Counted from the first letter of the stretch, positions 18,656 through 27,554 are shown. The stretch is 62,866 nucleotides of DNA from CAZWCX01 sp964632945 (GCA_964632945.1 CAZWCX010000030.1:1-62866); one strand, 5' to 3'. The notes: generated from the sequence alone by a model not told the origin. A program made the numbers and translations.

Positions 18656-20050
18656 ATGTCATTCCGCCAGATCACCGCTGGCTGGATTCTTCCCAGTCTC
18701 CTCGCCTGCGCCCTGATTCTGGGCCTGGCCGGCGTCGGGATCGCCGGCCGCAAGGATCCCCCGTCGGTGCAGGCGCAATTGAAGAAGCTGGAGCTGATCT
18801 ACCAGATCTCCCAGCGCTCGTACGTCGACGAGGTCGATTCGAACCACATGTTCGAGGGGGCCTTCGGCGGCCTGCTGCAGTCGCTCGATCCGCACAGCGA
18901 GTACCTGAACGAGGACGCGCTGAGGGACTTCGAAGTCGACACGGAAGGGGAATTCGGCGGGTTGGGCATCCAGGTCAACGTCGTGGATGGCTGGCTGACG
19001 GTCATTTCCCCGATCGAGGACACGCCGGCCTTCCGGGCCGGCATCCAGCCGGGCGACCGCATCGTCGAGGTGGAAGGGAAGTCCAGCGAGGGGCTGACGA
19101 CGACGGAAGCCGTCAAGGTGTTGCGCGGCCGACCGGGCACGAAAGTGACCCTCACGATTCAGCACCTGGGGCAGGCCGAAACCGAGTCGGTGACGATCAC
19201 GCGGGAGATCATCCAACTCAAGAGCGTGAAGGGCGCCCGGATGGTGGACGGACCGTCGGGAGTCGCCTACGTCCGCGTGAACAGCTTCCAGGACCGCACC
19301 GCCAAGGAATTGCGTGACGCGATCGAGGGGCTGATGGCCAAGGGGATGAAGGCGCTGATTCTCGACCTGCGGCTCAATGGCGGGGGGTTGCTGGAGGAGT
19401 CGGTTCTGTGCGCCAACCTGTTCGTCCGGAAAGGCGCCATCGTCTCGACGCGCGGGCGCAATCCGGAGGACAACCGGACCGAAGTGGCGAATGCCGCGCT
19501 CGCCCTTCCCGAGTTCCCGCTGGCCGTGCTCGTCAACGAATGGAGCGCGAGCGCGAGCGAGATTCTCGCAGGCGCGATCAAGGACAACCGGCGGGGCATC
19601 GTGGTGGGCGTGCGGACGTACGGCAAGGGATCGGTGCAGACGCTCATTCCGCTCCCCAGCGAGGACTGCGCGGTGAAACTGACGACGGCCCGGTATTTCA
19701 CGCCGAGCGGGCGATGCATCGACAAGCGATTCATCCGCAGCCAGGCCCAACTGGAGTCGGTCCCGCCCGAGAAGCGGGAGGAGTTCCGCCGGGCGCTCGA
19801 CGAGTACGGGATCGCCCCCGATCTCGAAGTGCCCCTGCCGGCCGGGCAGATCGCCGATCTGATGGAGTCGTTCCAGGACGGCGGCGCGCGACCGCCGGCC
19901 GGGAACGGCGCCGCCGACACGCCTCCCGGCAACGCGGAATCCCCGGGCGGGACCACAGCGCCGGCGAAGGAGCCGTTCCGCGACGTACAGCTCGAACGCG
20001 CGGCGGACGCCCTCAAGGCCGTTCTGGTCATGCAGCCGGAGAGGAGATAG
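18656..20050 (+). CDS. C-terminal processing protease, S41 family (CtpA-like)
   Basis: The protein has 464 residues, starting at ATG 18656 with GGAGGAGG upstream. The order is an N-terminal signal or membrane segment (WILPSLLACALILGLAGVGIA), a helical cap, and a PDZ domain (about residues 95-180; GGLGIQVNVVDG and AFRAGIQPGDRIVEV). The S41 catalytic core follows, with LDLRLNGGG, the nucleophile Ser in WSASASEILAG (about residue 300) and the general-base Lys in TYGKGSVQT (about 323). It is a serine protease of the periplasm or cell surface that trims protein C-termini. The C-terminus adds a low-complexity Gly/Pro stretch before a final helix. tsaD starts 8 bp later, so the two are probably co-transcribed. 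Confidence 0.93.
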   Translation: MSFRQITAGWILPSLLACALILGLAGVGIAGRKDPPSVQAQLKKLELIYQISQRSYVDEVDSNHMFEGAFGGLLQSLDPHSEYLNEDALRDFEVDTEGEFGGLGIQVNVVDGWLTVISPIEDTPAFRAGIQPGDRIVEVEGKSSEGLTTTEAVKVLRGRPGTKVTLTIQHLGQAETESVTITREIIQLKSVKGARMVDGPSGVAYVRVNSFQDRTAKELRDAIEGLMAKGMKALILDLRLNGGGLLEESVLCANLFVRKGAIVSTRGRNPEDNRTEVANAALALPEFPLAVLVNEWSASASEILAGAIKDNRRGIVVGVRTYGKGSVQTLIPLPSEDCAVKLTTARYFTPSGRCIDKRFIRSQAQLESVPPEKREEFRRALDEYGIAPDLEVPLPAGQIADLMESFQDGGARPPAGNGAADTPPGNAESPGGTTAPAKEPFRDVQLERAADALKAVLVMQPERR

Positions 20051-20057
20051 CGTCCGC

Positions 20058-21083
20058 ATGGTCCGCATCCTGGGCATCGAAACCTCCTGCGACGAGACGG
20101 CGGCGGCCGTGGTCGACGACGGGCTGCACGTGCGATCGAACGTCGTACTCTCCCAGGTCGATCGGCACGCGGTGTTCGGCGGGGTCGTTCCCGAAGTCGC
20201 CTGCCGCGCGCACATGGAATCGTTCACGCGCGTGATCGAGCAGGCCCTCGCGCAGGCCGGGACGCGTCCCGCCGAAATCGACGCGGTCGCCGTCACGCAC
20301 ACGCCGGGCCTGATCGGCGCGCTGCTGATCGGAGTTTCGGCGGCCAAGGCGCTCTCCCTCGCCTGGGGAAAGCCGGTCATCGGCGTCAACCACATCCAGG
20401 CGCACATCTACGCCGCGGCCATGGCCCATCCGGGGCTGCTGGACGCGCTCCCCTGGGTGTCGCTCGTGGTTTCGGGCGGCCACACGAGCCTGTACCTGAG
20501 CCGCGACGAGTGCACGCATGAGCTGGTCGGCTCCACGCAGGACGACGCGGCCGGGGAGGCCTTCGACAAGGTCGCAGCGATCCTCGGGCTCCCCTACCCC
20601 GGCGGGCCCAGCATCGACCGGGCCGCCCGCGAGGGAAATCCGCGGGCCATCCGATTCCCGCGCCCCGAGCTTGCGGAGGCCCCCTCGGATTTCAGTTTCA
20701 GCGGGGTCAAGACCGCGGTCCTTTACCACTGCAAGGGACAGAACGCGAGTCGCGGCACCCCTCTGAAGCCGGGGATCTCCGTGCCCGACGTGGCCGCCAG
20801 CTTCCAGGCGGCCATGGTCGACGTGCTGGTCGCGCGAACCCTGGGATGCGCCCGCAAGCACGGAGCTCGGGCGATCGTGGTCGGCGGCGGCGTCGCCTGC
20901 AATTCCCTGCTGCGGACCCGGCTCGCGGAGGTCGGCGAGTCCGCCGGGATCCCGGTGCGCATCCCCCCGCTCGCCCTTTGCACCGACAACGCCGCCATGA
21001 TCGCGGGCATGGCTTACGCCCTGTGGAAGCGGGGTCGGATCGCCGATCTCGAGTTGGACGCGGTGCCGACGCCGCCACGGTAG
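20058..21083 (+). CDS. tsaD: tRNA N6-adenosine threonylcarbamoyltransferase
   Basis: The protein has 341 residues, the normal length for the bacterial enzyme. It transfers the threonylcarbamoyl group to A37 of ANN-decoding tRNAs, together with TsaB and TsaE, which are not in this window. Signatures are ILGIETSCDETAAAVV at the N-terminus, the iron-binding His pair in NHIQAHIYA, VSGGHTSLY, PGGPSIDRAA and CTDNAAMIA near the end with the metal-binding Asp. The start lies 8 bp after the S41 protease stop. Confidence 0.97.
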   Translation: MVRILGIETSCDETAAAVVDDGLHVRSNVVLSQVDRHAVFGGVVPEVACRAHMESFTRVIEQALAQAGTRPAEIDAVAVTHTPGLIGALLIGVSAAKALSLAWGKPVIGVNHIQAHIYAAAMAHPGLLDALPWVSLVVSGGHTSLYLSRDECTHELVGSTQDDAAGEAFDKVAAILGLPYPGGPSIDRAAREGNPRAIRFPRPELAEAPSDFSFSGVKTAVLYHCKGQNASRGTPLKPGISVPDVAASFQAAMVDVLVARTLGCARKHGARAIVVGGGVACNSLLRTRLAEVGESAGIPVRIPPLALCTDNAAMIAGMAYALWKRGRIADLELDAVPTPPR

Positions 21084-21153
21084 CCGCACGCGCGGGATTC
21101 CGCGGCACCCGCGGGGACGCCGCGCGCCTTTTCTTGAGGAGGGTCGTTTCGCC

Positions 21154-21987
21154 GTGGACGCCGATGCCATCCGGGAACTCCTGCGCGCCGTCCGGGAGGG
21201 CGCGCTCTCCGTCGAGGAAGGGTTCAAGCGACTGCGCCACCTGCCGTTCCGCGACCTGGAGTTTTCCAAGGTCGACACGCACCGATCGCTCCGCTGCGGA
21301 TTTCCCGAGGTCATCTTCTGTCCGGGAAAGACCCCTCAGGCGGTGGCCCGGATCGCCCGTGAAATCGTCCGCCACGGCGGTCGATTGCTTGCCACCCGGG
21401 CCGATGCCCGGCAGGTGGCCGCCCTCCGCCGCGCCGTGCCGCGCGCGGTGGTACACCCGGTCGCCCGCGCGGTGACCGTCCGGACCGGAGACCCTCCCGC
21501 CCCGGAGGGTCTCGTCCTGGTCGTCGCGGCGGGAACGTCCGACCTGCCCGTTGCGGAGGAGGCCCGGGTCACCGCGGAGTCGCTCGGCGCCCGGGTGGAG
21601 ACGATCTACGACGTGGGCGTCGCCGGAATCCATCGCCTGCTTCGCCACGTCCCGCGCATCCAGGAGGCGCGGGCGGTGGTCGTCGTCGCCGGCATGGAGG
21701 GCGCCCTCGCCAGCGTCGTGGGAGGGTTGGTGGACCGCCCCGTCATCGCCGTTCCCACGAGCGTGGGCTACGGCGCATCCTTCGGCGGGCTCGCGGCGCT
21801 CCTGGCGATGCTGAATTCGTGCGCCGCGGGCGTCTCGGTCGTCAACATCGACAACGGCTTCGGCGGCGGGTTCGCGGCTGCGTTGATCAATCGCAACACC
21901 CGCCCCGAATCGGCCGCGGAAGGAACCTCCTCCAGCCCGCGCAAGCGGCCCCGGCGCCGGCCCCGGCGCCGTGCGCTCGCGCGCTGA
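21154..21987 (+). CDS. larB: Nickel-pincer cofactor biosynthesis protein LarB
   Basis: The protein has 277 residues. GTG 21154 has GAGGAGGG upstream. The N-terminal part (IRELLRAVREGALSVEEGFKRL) and the PurE-like (AIR carboxylase) domain are typical of LarB. Family hallmarks are FCPGKTP, VVAAGTSDLPVAEEA, AGMEGALASVV, VIAVPTSVGYGASFGG and NIDNGFGGG. LarB carboxylates the pyridinium ring of nicotinic acid adenine dinucleotide and hydrolyses the phosphoanhydride, the first step to the nickel-pincer cofactor of lactate racemase and related enzymes. LarC, LarE and a LarA-like enzyme are not in this window. The last 25 residues are very Arg/Pro-rich, an unusual basic tail. It follows tsaD by 70 bp. 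Confidence 0.92.
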   Translation: MDADAIRELLRAVREGALSVEEGFKRLRHLPFRDLEFSKVDTHRSLRCGFPEVIFCPGKTPQAVARIAREIVRHGGRLLATRADARQVAALRRAVPRAVVHPVARAVTVRTGDPPAPEGLVLVVAAGTSDLPVAEEARVTAESLGARVETIYDVGVAGIHRLLRHVPRIQEARAVVVVAGMEGALASVVGGLVDRPVIAVPTSVGYGASFGGLAALLAMLNSCAAGVSVVNIDNGFGGGFAAALINRNTRPESAAEGTSSSPRKRPRRRPRRRALAR

Positions 21988-22193
21988 CGCGCCGCGCACC
22001 CGCACGCGCAGGCGCCCGGCGCACCGACTCATCGTCCTCACCGGCCCCGACGCCGCAAGCGCGTGGAGGCGTCGCGTGGATGTGGCGCCGCGGGAAGCGA
22101 AAATGCCGGATCCGCGCGCGCAGGTGGAGGCACCGCCGGCTCCGGGCGAGCGGGGGCCAGTCCCGTGCGGCCCCGCCCGGCCGCGGCCCCGGG

Positions 22194-23354
22194 CTACTTG
22201 TCGTCCGTGAAGATCCCGTCCACCTTCACCGAGTTGGGACCTTCCTCCCGAACCAGGAATGGCCGCAGATAGAAGACGATCTCGGTCTTTTCGGTGTTCT
22301 CTTCCTCGCGCCGGAAGAAATACCCGAGGATCGGCATGTCCATCAGGATCGGAATGCCTCGGGTCGATTGCACCTTGCGGTCCTGGACCAGGCCGCCGAT
22401 GACGATCAACTCGCCGTCCTGCGTCGTCACCGAGGTGTTGGCCTTGCGTGTGGCGATGACCGGCACGGCGCCGACGTCGGGGAAGAGATCGAACCGGACC
22501 ACGGCCGATACCTCGGGATGGATCTCGAGGTGGACGAACTCCGGCCCGAGGGTATGGGCGGTCACCTTCAATTTCAGGTCGACGTCCACGAGGTTGAACC
22601 CGCGCAGCGGCTGGGTGCCCGCGAAGGTCAGGGTCGGGATGGGTACTCGCTGGCCGGTGCTGATGTCCGCGGTGCTCCCGCTTTGCACCAGGATCTTCGA
22701 CTTGGAGAGGATGCGCGCCTGGCCCCGCTCCATGAGCAGTCGCATGCGCAGGTCGAGCCCGCCGGGCAGCTTGCGCGAAGTGTAGAACCGGAACGTCGAC
22801 CCCTGAAAGGGGCTGGACGGACTCTGCAGGAGGAAGTCGCGCGGATTGAACGACTCGAGGATGTGGGGGCGCTGGGGCGAGATGTGGTTGTCGGTGTAGT
22901 CTCCCTCAACCCCGATTTGGAAGTCCGAGGTGATCACCTTCTCGAACACCGTGACTTCGATCATGATCTGCGGCGCCGGCACGTCGAGGATGCGCAGCAG
23001 TCCATCGATCAACTGGATGCGCTCCTTCTTGTCGGTGATGGCCAGGAGGTGGAGGGGCTCGGATTCGATCAGCTTTCCGACGCCCGGGGTCAAGTGCTGC
23101 TCGAGGAAGGGTTTCAGGTGCTTGCCGTGGTCGTGTCCCACGGTGTAGTAGACGGTGACCATGTCGCCCGCCTCCACCCGTCCCTTCTCGTAGACCACGG
23201 GTGGGCGGTCGAGGGCGCTGCCGGGCTTCGCCGGCCCCTGGAGGGAGACCCCGGGCGGGTTCGGCGCGCCTTGCGGCGGCTCCTGTCCGCTCGCGAATCC
23301 AGCCGCGGTCAGCCAGGCGACCAGCAGGGCGGCGACCCGGATCCCAACCCTCAT
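22194..23354 (-). CDS. Short secretin (GspD/PilQ-like outer-membrane channel)
   Basis: The protein has 386 residues. ATG 23354 has GGGGGAG upstream and opens a signal peptide ending near ASGQEP. Residues 60-150 look like one N-domain of the KH-like ring-building type (HLKPFLEQHLTPGVG, IQLIDGLLRILDVPAPQIMIEVTVFE). The secretin beta-barrel domain follows, with GQRVPIPTL, DGELIVIGGLVQD and the closing GIPILMDMPILGYFFRR and TEIVFYLRPFLV. It is much shorter than PilQ or GspD (600-700 residues), with only about one N-domain and no obvious pilotin-binding S-domain. It is not adjacent to other secretion genes here, but could provide the outer-membrane pore for the FHA/PilMN/PilO operon at 49-8096. 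Confidence 0.9.
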   Translation of the reverse strand: MRVGIRVAALLVAWLTAAGFASGQEPPQGAPNPPGVSLQGPAKPGSALDRPPVVYEKGRVEAGDMVTVYYTVGHDHGKHLKPFLEQHLTPGVGKLIESEPLHLLAITDKKERIQLIDGLLRILDVPAPQIMIEVTVFEKVITSDFQIGVEGDYTDNHISPQRPHILESFNPRDFLLQSPSSPFQGSTFRFYTSRKLPGGLDLRMRLLMERGQARILSKSKILVQSGSTADISTGQRVPIPTLTFAGTQPLRGFNLVDVDLKLKVTAHTLGPEFVHLEIHPEVSAVVRFDLFPDVGAVPVIATRKANTSVTTQDGELIVIGGLVQDRKVQSTRGIPILMDMPILGYFFRREEENTEKTEIVFYLRPFLVREEGPNSVKVDGIFTDDK

Positions 23355-23450
23355 CGGCTCACTCCCCCGGCGGTGCTGGACGACGGACCCGCGTTGGTGC
23401 AGACGACTTCCCCGAGCTCGGCCGCACGCGAAGCAGGGACGGTTGGAGAT

Positions 23451-23480
23451 ATTATCGGCCGTGGACCCGGACGTCCTGAA
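23451..23480 (-). promoter_or_regulatory. Possible promoter of the secretin gene
   Basis: GATAAT (23451-23456) with TTCAGG (23475-23480) 18 bp upstream on the minus strand, about 100 nt before ATG 23354. The -35 match is weak. A similar pair, TTCAGC-18-GATAAT, precedes the DUF2914 gene. Confidence 0.3.
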
Positions 23481-23574
23481 GCGGAACCGGGCAGGGCGGG
23501 CGGAAGCTGGGGACGAGAGGATCGATGCGGGGGGGGCGGAACGACCGCATCCGGGGAACGACTCGCCGAAAAGA

Positions 23575-23613
23575 CCGCGAGGCGGGGGGCTCGGGGGCCC
23601 CACCGCCTCGCGG
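23575..23613 (-). terminator. Intrinsic terminator of the rpsO-pnp operon
   Basis: A perfect 11-bp GC stem (23575-23585 with 23603-23613, 17-nt loop) begins 37 nt after the pnp stop. On the minus strand it runs into TCTTTTC. Confidence 0.75.
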
Positions 23614-23649
23614 AGGGTTCACGTCGGATGCCGAAGCGTCCGGACGTTC

Positions 23650-26600
23650 TTAATCGTCGTAGTCTTCGTCACGGTAGCGGGGCTCCGGGGCGTCCGACGC
23701 AGCGTCGCGCGGCGGGCGATCCTCGGCGTCGTCCGGGCGGGGCCGGCGTTCCGGTCCACGCTCCGGGCCGCGTTCCGGTCCACGCTCCGGGCCGCGTTCC
23801 GGTCCACGTTCGGGACCGCGATCCGGTCCGCGCGGGCGATCCTCGAAGCCGCGCCCTTCCGGACGAGGCCCGCGACCTCCGCGGCCGCGGTCGAAGTCGC
23901 GCCGGGGAGGCCCCGCGGGCCGATCGGGACCGCGATGTCCGCGGTCCTCTCCGCCCCGATAGCCGCCCCGTTCGCGGTCATGCCCGCCCCGTTCGCCGCC
24001 GCGGTCCTCGCGTCCGCGCTCCCGCGGGGGCGGGGGCGCATGGCCCCGGTCGCGCTCGCCGCCCCGGTCGAACCGGGGGCGTTCCTCGCGATTGCCCCGG
24101 TCGTCGCGGCCGGCGTCACGCCCTCGTTCGGCAGGCGTTTCGCGGTTGCCCCGGTCGTCGCGACCGCCGCGATCATCCCGACCGCCGCGCTCCTCGCGAC
24201 CGTGCCGCTCCCCGATCTCCCCGCGTTCCCAGCGATCACTCCGCTCCAGGCGCTCCGGACGGGCTTCCCGCTCCTCGCGGGGTCCGCGTTCCTCGCGCGG
24301 TCCGCGGTCGTCCCTCGGCCCGCGGTCCTCCCGGGGTCCGCGATCATCCCTCGGCCCGCGGTCCTCCCGCGGTCCGCGCTCCTCGCGAGGCCCCCGGTCT
24401 TCCCGAGGTCCGCGGTCAAACCGCGGTCCGCGATCGCCCCCTTCGGGACGGCCGCCGCCGCGGTCGCCGCGACCGGCCGGCCGTCCGGGCGGAGGCGCGG
24501 GCGCCTCCGCGGTGGCCGTCGCCGCCGCCGGAGCCGGCGCCGGCGCTTCGCCCGCCGCCCCGCCCTCTTCGAGCAGGACCTGCTTGCGGCTCAACCGGAT
24601 CCGACCGGTATCGTCGATCGAAATCACCTTCACCTGGACTTCATCCCCGACGGTCACGATGTCCGCCACCTTTTCCACGTAGCCGGTGCCCAGTTCGGAG
24701 ATGTGCACCATCCCCTCCTGGCCGCTCGGGTGGAGCTTGACGAACGCCCCGAACTCGCGGGTGGAGCAGACCTGTCCGCGGTAGACCTTGCCGACCTTGA
24801 CCTCCTCCGTAATGCCGCGGATCCATTCGACCGCCGCATCGACCGAAGGCCCGTCCGGGCCGGACACGATCACCTCGCCCGAATCCTCGATCTCGATCTT
24901 TCCGCCCGTCTGCTCTTCGATCTTGCGGATCACCTTGCCGCCGGGTCCGATCACCGCGCCGATCTTGTCGGGCGGAATGGTGATCTTGACCATCTTCGGA
25001 GCGAAGGGGGAAATCTCGGTCCGGGCCCGGTCGAGGACCTTGCCCATCTCGCCGAGGATGTGGAGGCGCGCGACGCGGGCGCGTTCGAGCGCCTGTTCCA
25101 TGGTCTGGATGTCCATCGTCGTGATTTTGATGTCCATCTGGACCGCGGTGACGCCTTCGGTGGTGCCCGCGATCTTGAAGTCCATGTCACCCTCGCTGTC
25201 CTCGCTGCCGAGGATGTCGGTGAGGACCCGGACTTCCTTGCCGTCCTTCACGAGACCCATGGCGACCCCGGCCACCGGGGCCTTGAGGGGCACGCCGGCA
25301 TCCATCAGCGCCAGCGATCCGCCGCACACGCTCGCCATCGACGAGGAGCCGTTCGACTCCGTGATGTCCGAGATGATGCGGACCGTGTAGGGGAACTCAT
25401 CCCCGGGCGGGAGCACGGCCTCGATCGCCCGCTCGGCCAGGTGCCCGTGACCGATCTCGCGACGGCCGGGGCCCCGGTTGGGCTTGCACTCCCCCACGCT
25501 GTAGCCGGGGAAATTGTAGTGCAGGTAGAACTTCTTGCTGTACTCCTCCTGCAGTCCGTCGACGATCTGCGCATCCCCCGGCGTGCCGAGGACGGCCGTC
25601 ACCAGGGCCTGCGTCTCGCCGCGCTGGAAGAGCGCCGAGCCGTGGCAGCAAGGCAGGAGGCCGACCGTGATGTCGATCGGACGCACCGCGTCGAGGCTGC
25701 GACCGTCGATCCGCCGGCCTTCGAAAATGAGGTCGCGGAGGATGCGGTGCTTCAACTTCCCCAGGATTTCCTTGGTGTGGGAGGCGGGGATCTTGGGATT
25801 GTCTTCCGCGCTGAACTTCGCGACCGCCTCGCTGAAGATGGTGTCGACCGCGGTCTCGCGGGCCTTCTTGCCCGGGATGGTGAGCGCGTCCTGCATGCGG
25901 TGCGTGGCAAAGCGCTCGATGTCCCGCTGGACCGCGGGCTCGAACACCTTGGGCACCACCGGGCGCACGGGCCTTCCGCCTTTTTCCTTGAGTTCCTCCT
26001 GCATCGCGACGATGTCGCGGATGTTCTCGTGGGCGAACTCGATCGCCTGGATCAGCACCGTTTCGGAGACCTCGAAGGCCCCGCCCTCGACCATGGTCAC
26101 CCCGCTGGCGGTGCCGGCGACGACCATCTGCAGGTCGCACTGCTTCAGCTCTTCGTAGGAGGGGTTGCAGACGAACTTTCCGTCGATGCGGCCGACGCGA
26201 ACGGCGCCGACCGGACCGAGGAAAGGCACGCCCGAGACCGCCAGGGCCGCGGACGCGGCGTTGATGGCGATGACGTCCGGGTCGTTCTCCTTGTCCGCGG
26301 AGAGGCACATCACCGCGATCTGGAGTTCGTTGGCGAACTCGTCGGGAAAGAGCGGCCGGATCGGGCGGTCGATCAGGCGGCAGGTAAGGACTTCCTTGGT
26401 GCTCGGGCGCCCTTCGCGCTTGATGAAGCCGCCCGGAAACTTGCCGGCCGCGGCGGTGCGTTCGCGATAGTCGACGGTCAGGGGCACCACATCGGCAACA
26501 TCCGCGCCTTCCTCCGGGTCCCCTTCGCAGACCGCCGCCAGGACAACCGTATCGCCGAGTCGGGCCAGCACGGCCCCGGTGGCCTGTTTGGCGATCTGGC

Positions 26601-26658
26601 CGGTCTCGAATCGGATCCGGCGACCGCCGATCGTGCGTTCAACAACAGATGGTTTCAC
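23650..26658 (-). CDS. pnp: Polyribonucleotide nucleotidyltransferase with long RGG-like tail
   Basis: The protein has 1002 residues against about 700 for typical PNPase. It degrades RNA 3'-to-5' with phosphate. GTG 26658 has GGAGGA upstream. Two RNase PH-like domains are present; the second carries SDITESNGSSSMA and LGSEDSEGDMDFK, which hold the catalytic acidic residues. Then come KH (about 555-610, with IGPGGK) and S1 (about 619-695, GKVYRGQV to GRIRLSRKQVL). The extra 300 residues are low complexity: Ala/Pro-rich first, then strings of RGPRED-type and RGPE-type units, and finally an acidic end. Such Arg/Gly/Asp tails suggest RNA binding, RNase E-like scaffolding or condensate formation; this is inference. 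It lies downstream of rpsO, as in many bacteria. Confidence 0.96.
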   Translation of the reverse strand: MKPSVVERTIGGRRIRFETGQIAKQATGAVLARLGDTVVLAAVCEGDPEEGADVADVVPLTVDYRERTAAAGKFPGGFIKREGRPSTKEVLTCRLIDRPIRPLFPDEFANELQIAVMCLSADKENDPDVIAINAASAALAVSGVPFLGPVGAVRVGRIDGKFVCNPSYEELKQCDLQMVVAGTASGVTMVEGGAFEVSETVLIQAIEFAHENIRDIVAMQEELKEKGGRPVRPVVPKVFEPAVQRDIERFATHRMQDALTIPGKKARETAVDTIFSEAVAKFSAEDNPKIPASHTKEILGKLKHRILRDLIFEGRRIDGRSLDAVRPIDITVGLLPCCHGSALFQRGETQALVTAVLGTPGDAQIVDGLQEEYSKKFYLHYNFPGYSVGECKPNRGPGRREIGHGHLAERAIEAVLPPGDEFPYTVRIISDITESNGSSSMASVCGGSLALMDAGVPLKAPVAGVAMGLVKDGKEVRVLTDILGSEDSEGDMDFKIAGTTEGVTAVQMDIKITTMDIQTMEQALERARVARLHILGEMGKVLDRARTEISPFAPKMVKITIPPDKIGAVIGPGGKVIRKIEEQTGGKIEIEDSGEVIVSGPDGPSVDAAVEWIRGITEEVKVGKVYRGQVCSTREFGAFVKLHPSGQEGMVHISELGTGYVEKVADIVTVGDEVQVKVISIDDTGRIRLSRKQVLLEEGGAAGEAPAPAPAAATATAEAPAPPPGRPAGRGDRGGGRPEGGDRGPRFDRGPREDRGPREERGPREDRGPRDDRGPREDRGPRDDRGPREERGPREEREARPERLERSDRWERGEIGERHGREERGGRDDRGGRDDRGNRETPAERGRDAGRDDRGNREERPRFDRGGERDRGHAPPPPRERGREDRGGERGGHDRERGGYRGGEDRGHRGPDRPAGPPRRDFDRGRGGRGPRPEGRGFEDRPRGPDRGPERGPERGPERGPERGPERGPERRPRPDDAEDRPPRDAASDAPEPRYRDEDYDD
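23750..24425. repeat. Coding low-complexity tandem repeats in the pnp tail
   Basis: Two repeat arrays lie inside pnp. Near 23750-23830 a 12-bp unit encodes RGPE repeats (PERGPERG). Near 24280-24425 an 18-bp degenerate unit encodes RGPRED/RGPRDD repeats. They stay in frame, so they read as protein repeats and not as a CRISPR array. Confidence 0.8.
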
Positions 26659-27044
26659 TCTACATTCCTCCGGATGGGTGGCGGGCGCCGGGCGGGACCG
26701 GGATCGGGGGGAGGGCCGGCATCGGGTAGGTCGGCCGGCCGGGCGATCGTCTCACTCGTGGCGGGTAGCCTCTTAGCTTCGGCATGGCCCGGGAGACCAT
26801 GGCGGGGCTGGGACGCTACCCGGCGCGCGCTCGAATCGCCTTACCGAGCCGGGCCCGCCGCGCTCCCAGGGGGATTTGCGGATGGCCCGGCGCCCGTCGA
26901 AAACAAAAAAACCTTACGAATCCACTTTCAACCGCGACGGATGGGGTCGGCCGGGGGACGCTTCGCGCGGGGTTTCGCTTTCGCCCCTGCGCGTCGGAAC
27001 GGCTACCCGCACGATCCGACGCCCGCCGGAGACCCGAGCCGACG
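26659..27044. other. 386-bp rpsO-pnp spacer
   Basis: No gene is supported. On the transcribed minus strand it holds a bulged hairpin at 26965-26992 (GCGC and GGGG arms, 11-nt loop) and, further on, a run of seven T residues near 26904-26911 without a preceding strong stem. The layout recalls the rpsO-pnp spacer of other bacteria, where RNase III sites and PNPase autoregulation act, but no specific site can be assigned. Confidence 0.45.
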
Positions 27045-27323
27045 CTACTTGCGAAGACCCAGACGCTTCACGATGTCCTGATACCGACGCTGATCATGAC
27101 GGGCAAGATACTGAAGGAGGGCGGCGCGCTTGCCGACCATCTTCAAGAGGCCACGGCGGGTCGAGTAATCGGTCTTGTGCGTTTTCAGATGTTCCGTGAT
27201 CATGTTGATCCGGTCGGTCAGCAGCGCCACTTGCACTTCGCTGCTGCCGGTGTCCTTCTCGTTCCGTCGATTCTCCGTGATGACCTTCAACTTCTGCGGT
27301 TTCCGCTCCACAGCAACAGACAT
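27045..27323 (-). CDS. rpsO: 30S ribosomal protein S15
   Basis: The protein has 92 residues. It has the S15 fold, with DTGSSEVQVALLTDRI, EHLKTHKTDYSTRRGL and LLQYLARHDQRRYQDIVKRLGL. It binds 16S rRNA at the central-domain three-way junction early in 30S assembly. A strong GGAGGA ribosome site lies upstream of ATG 27323. The first nine residues (MSVAVERKP) are slightly longer than in E. coli. pnp follows after 386 bp. Confidence 0.98.
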   Translation of the reverse strand: MSVAVERKPQKLKVITENRRNEKDTGSSEVQVALLTDRINMITEHLKTHKTDYSTRRGLLKMVGKRAALLQYLARHDQRRYQDIVKRLGLRK

Positions 27324-27442
27324 GCGAACGTTCCTCCTCCGTGGCGCCCTCTTGCGCCACTAGCCACCCGCGTACGGGCCTTCTCTCCACGTCTCGACGC
27401 CGCACGCAACATGGTGCCGCGCCTGGAAAAACACCAAGAAAG

Positions 27443-27469
27443 ATTATCAACGTGCGGGACGGGCGTCAA
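27443..27469 (-). promoter_or_regulatory. Sigma-70-like promoter of rpsO-pnp
   Basis: TTGACG (27464-27469) on the minus strand is followed by GATAAT (27443-27448) at 15 bp, or by TAATCT (27441-27446) at 17 bp. It lies about 120 bp upstream of rpsO. Confidence 0.5.
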
Positions 27470-27554
27470 GAGAAAGTCTCCGGATCATCGCAACCCGCCT
27501 TCGGACCATCGGTTGCGTCGCCCCCCGGATTCGCACAAAATCCCCCCGCGTTCA

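Noticed and set aside
23750..24425. Tandem repeats considered as a CRISPR array
   Set aside because: There are no spacers of constant length, and the units stay in the pnp reading frame as RGPRED/RGPE peptides.
23443..27081. 1212-residue plus-strand frame opposite pnp
   Set aside because: The opposite strand encodes PNPase with all catalytic motifs. The plus frame is low-complexity Arg/Pro/Ala derived from the repeats.
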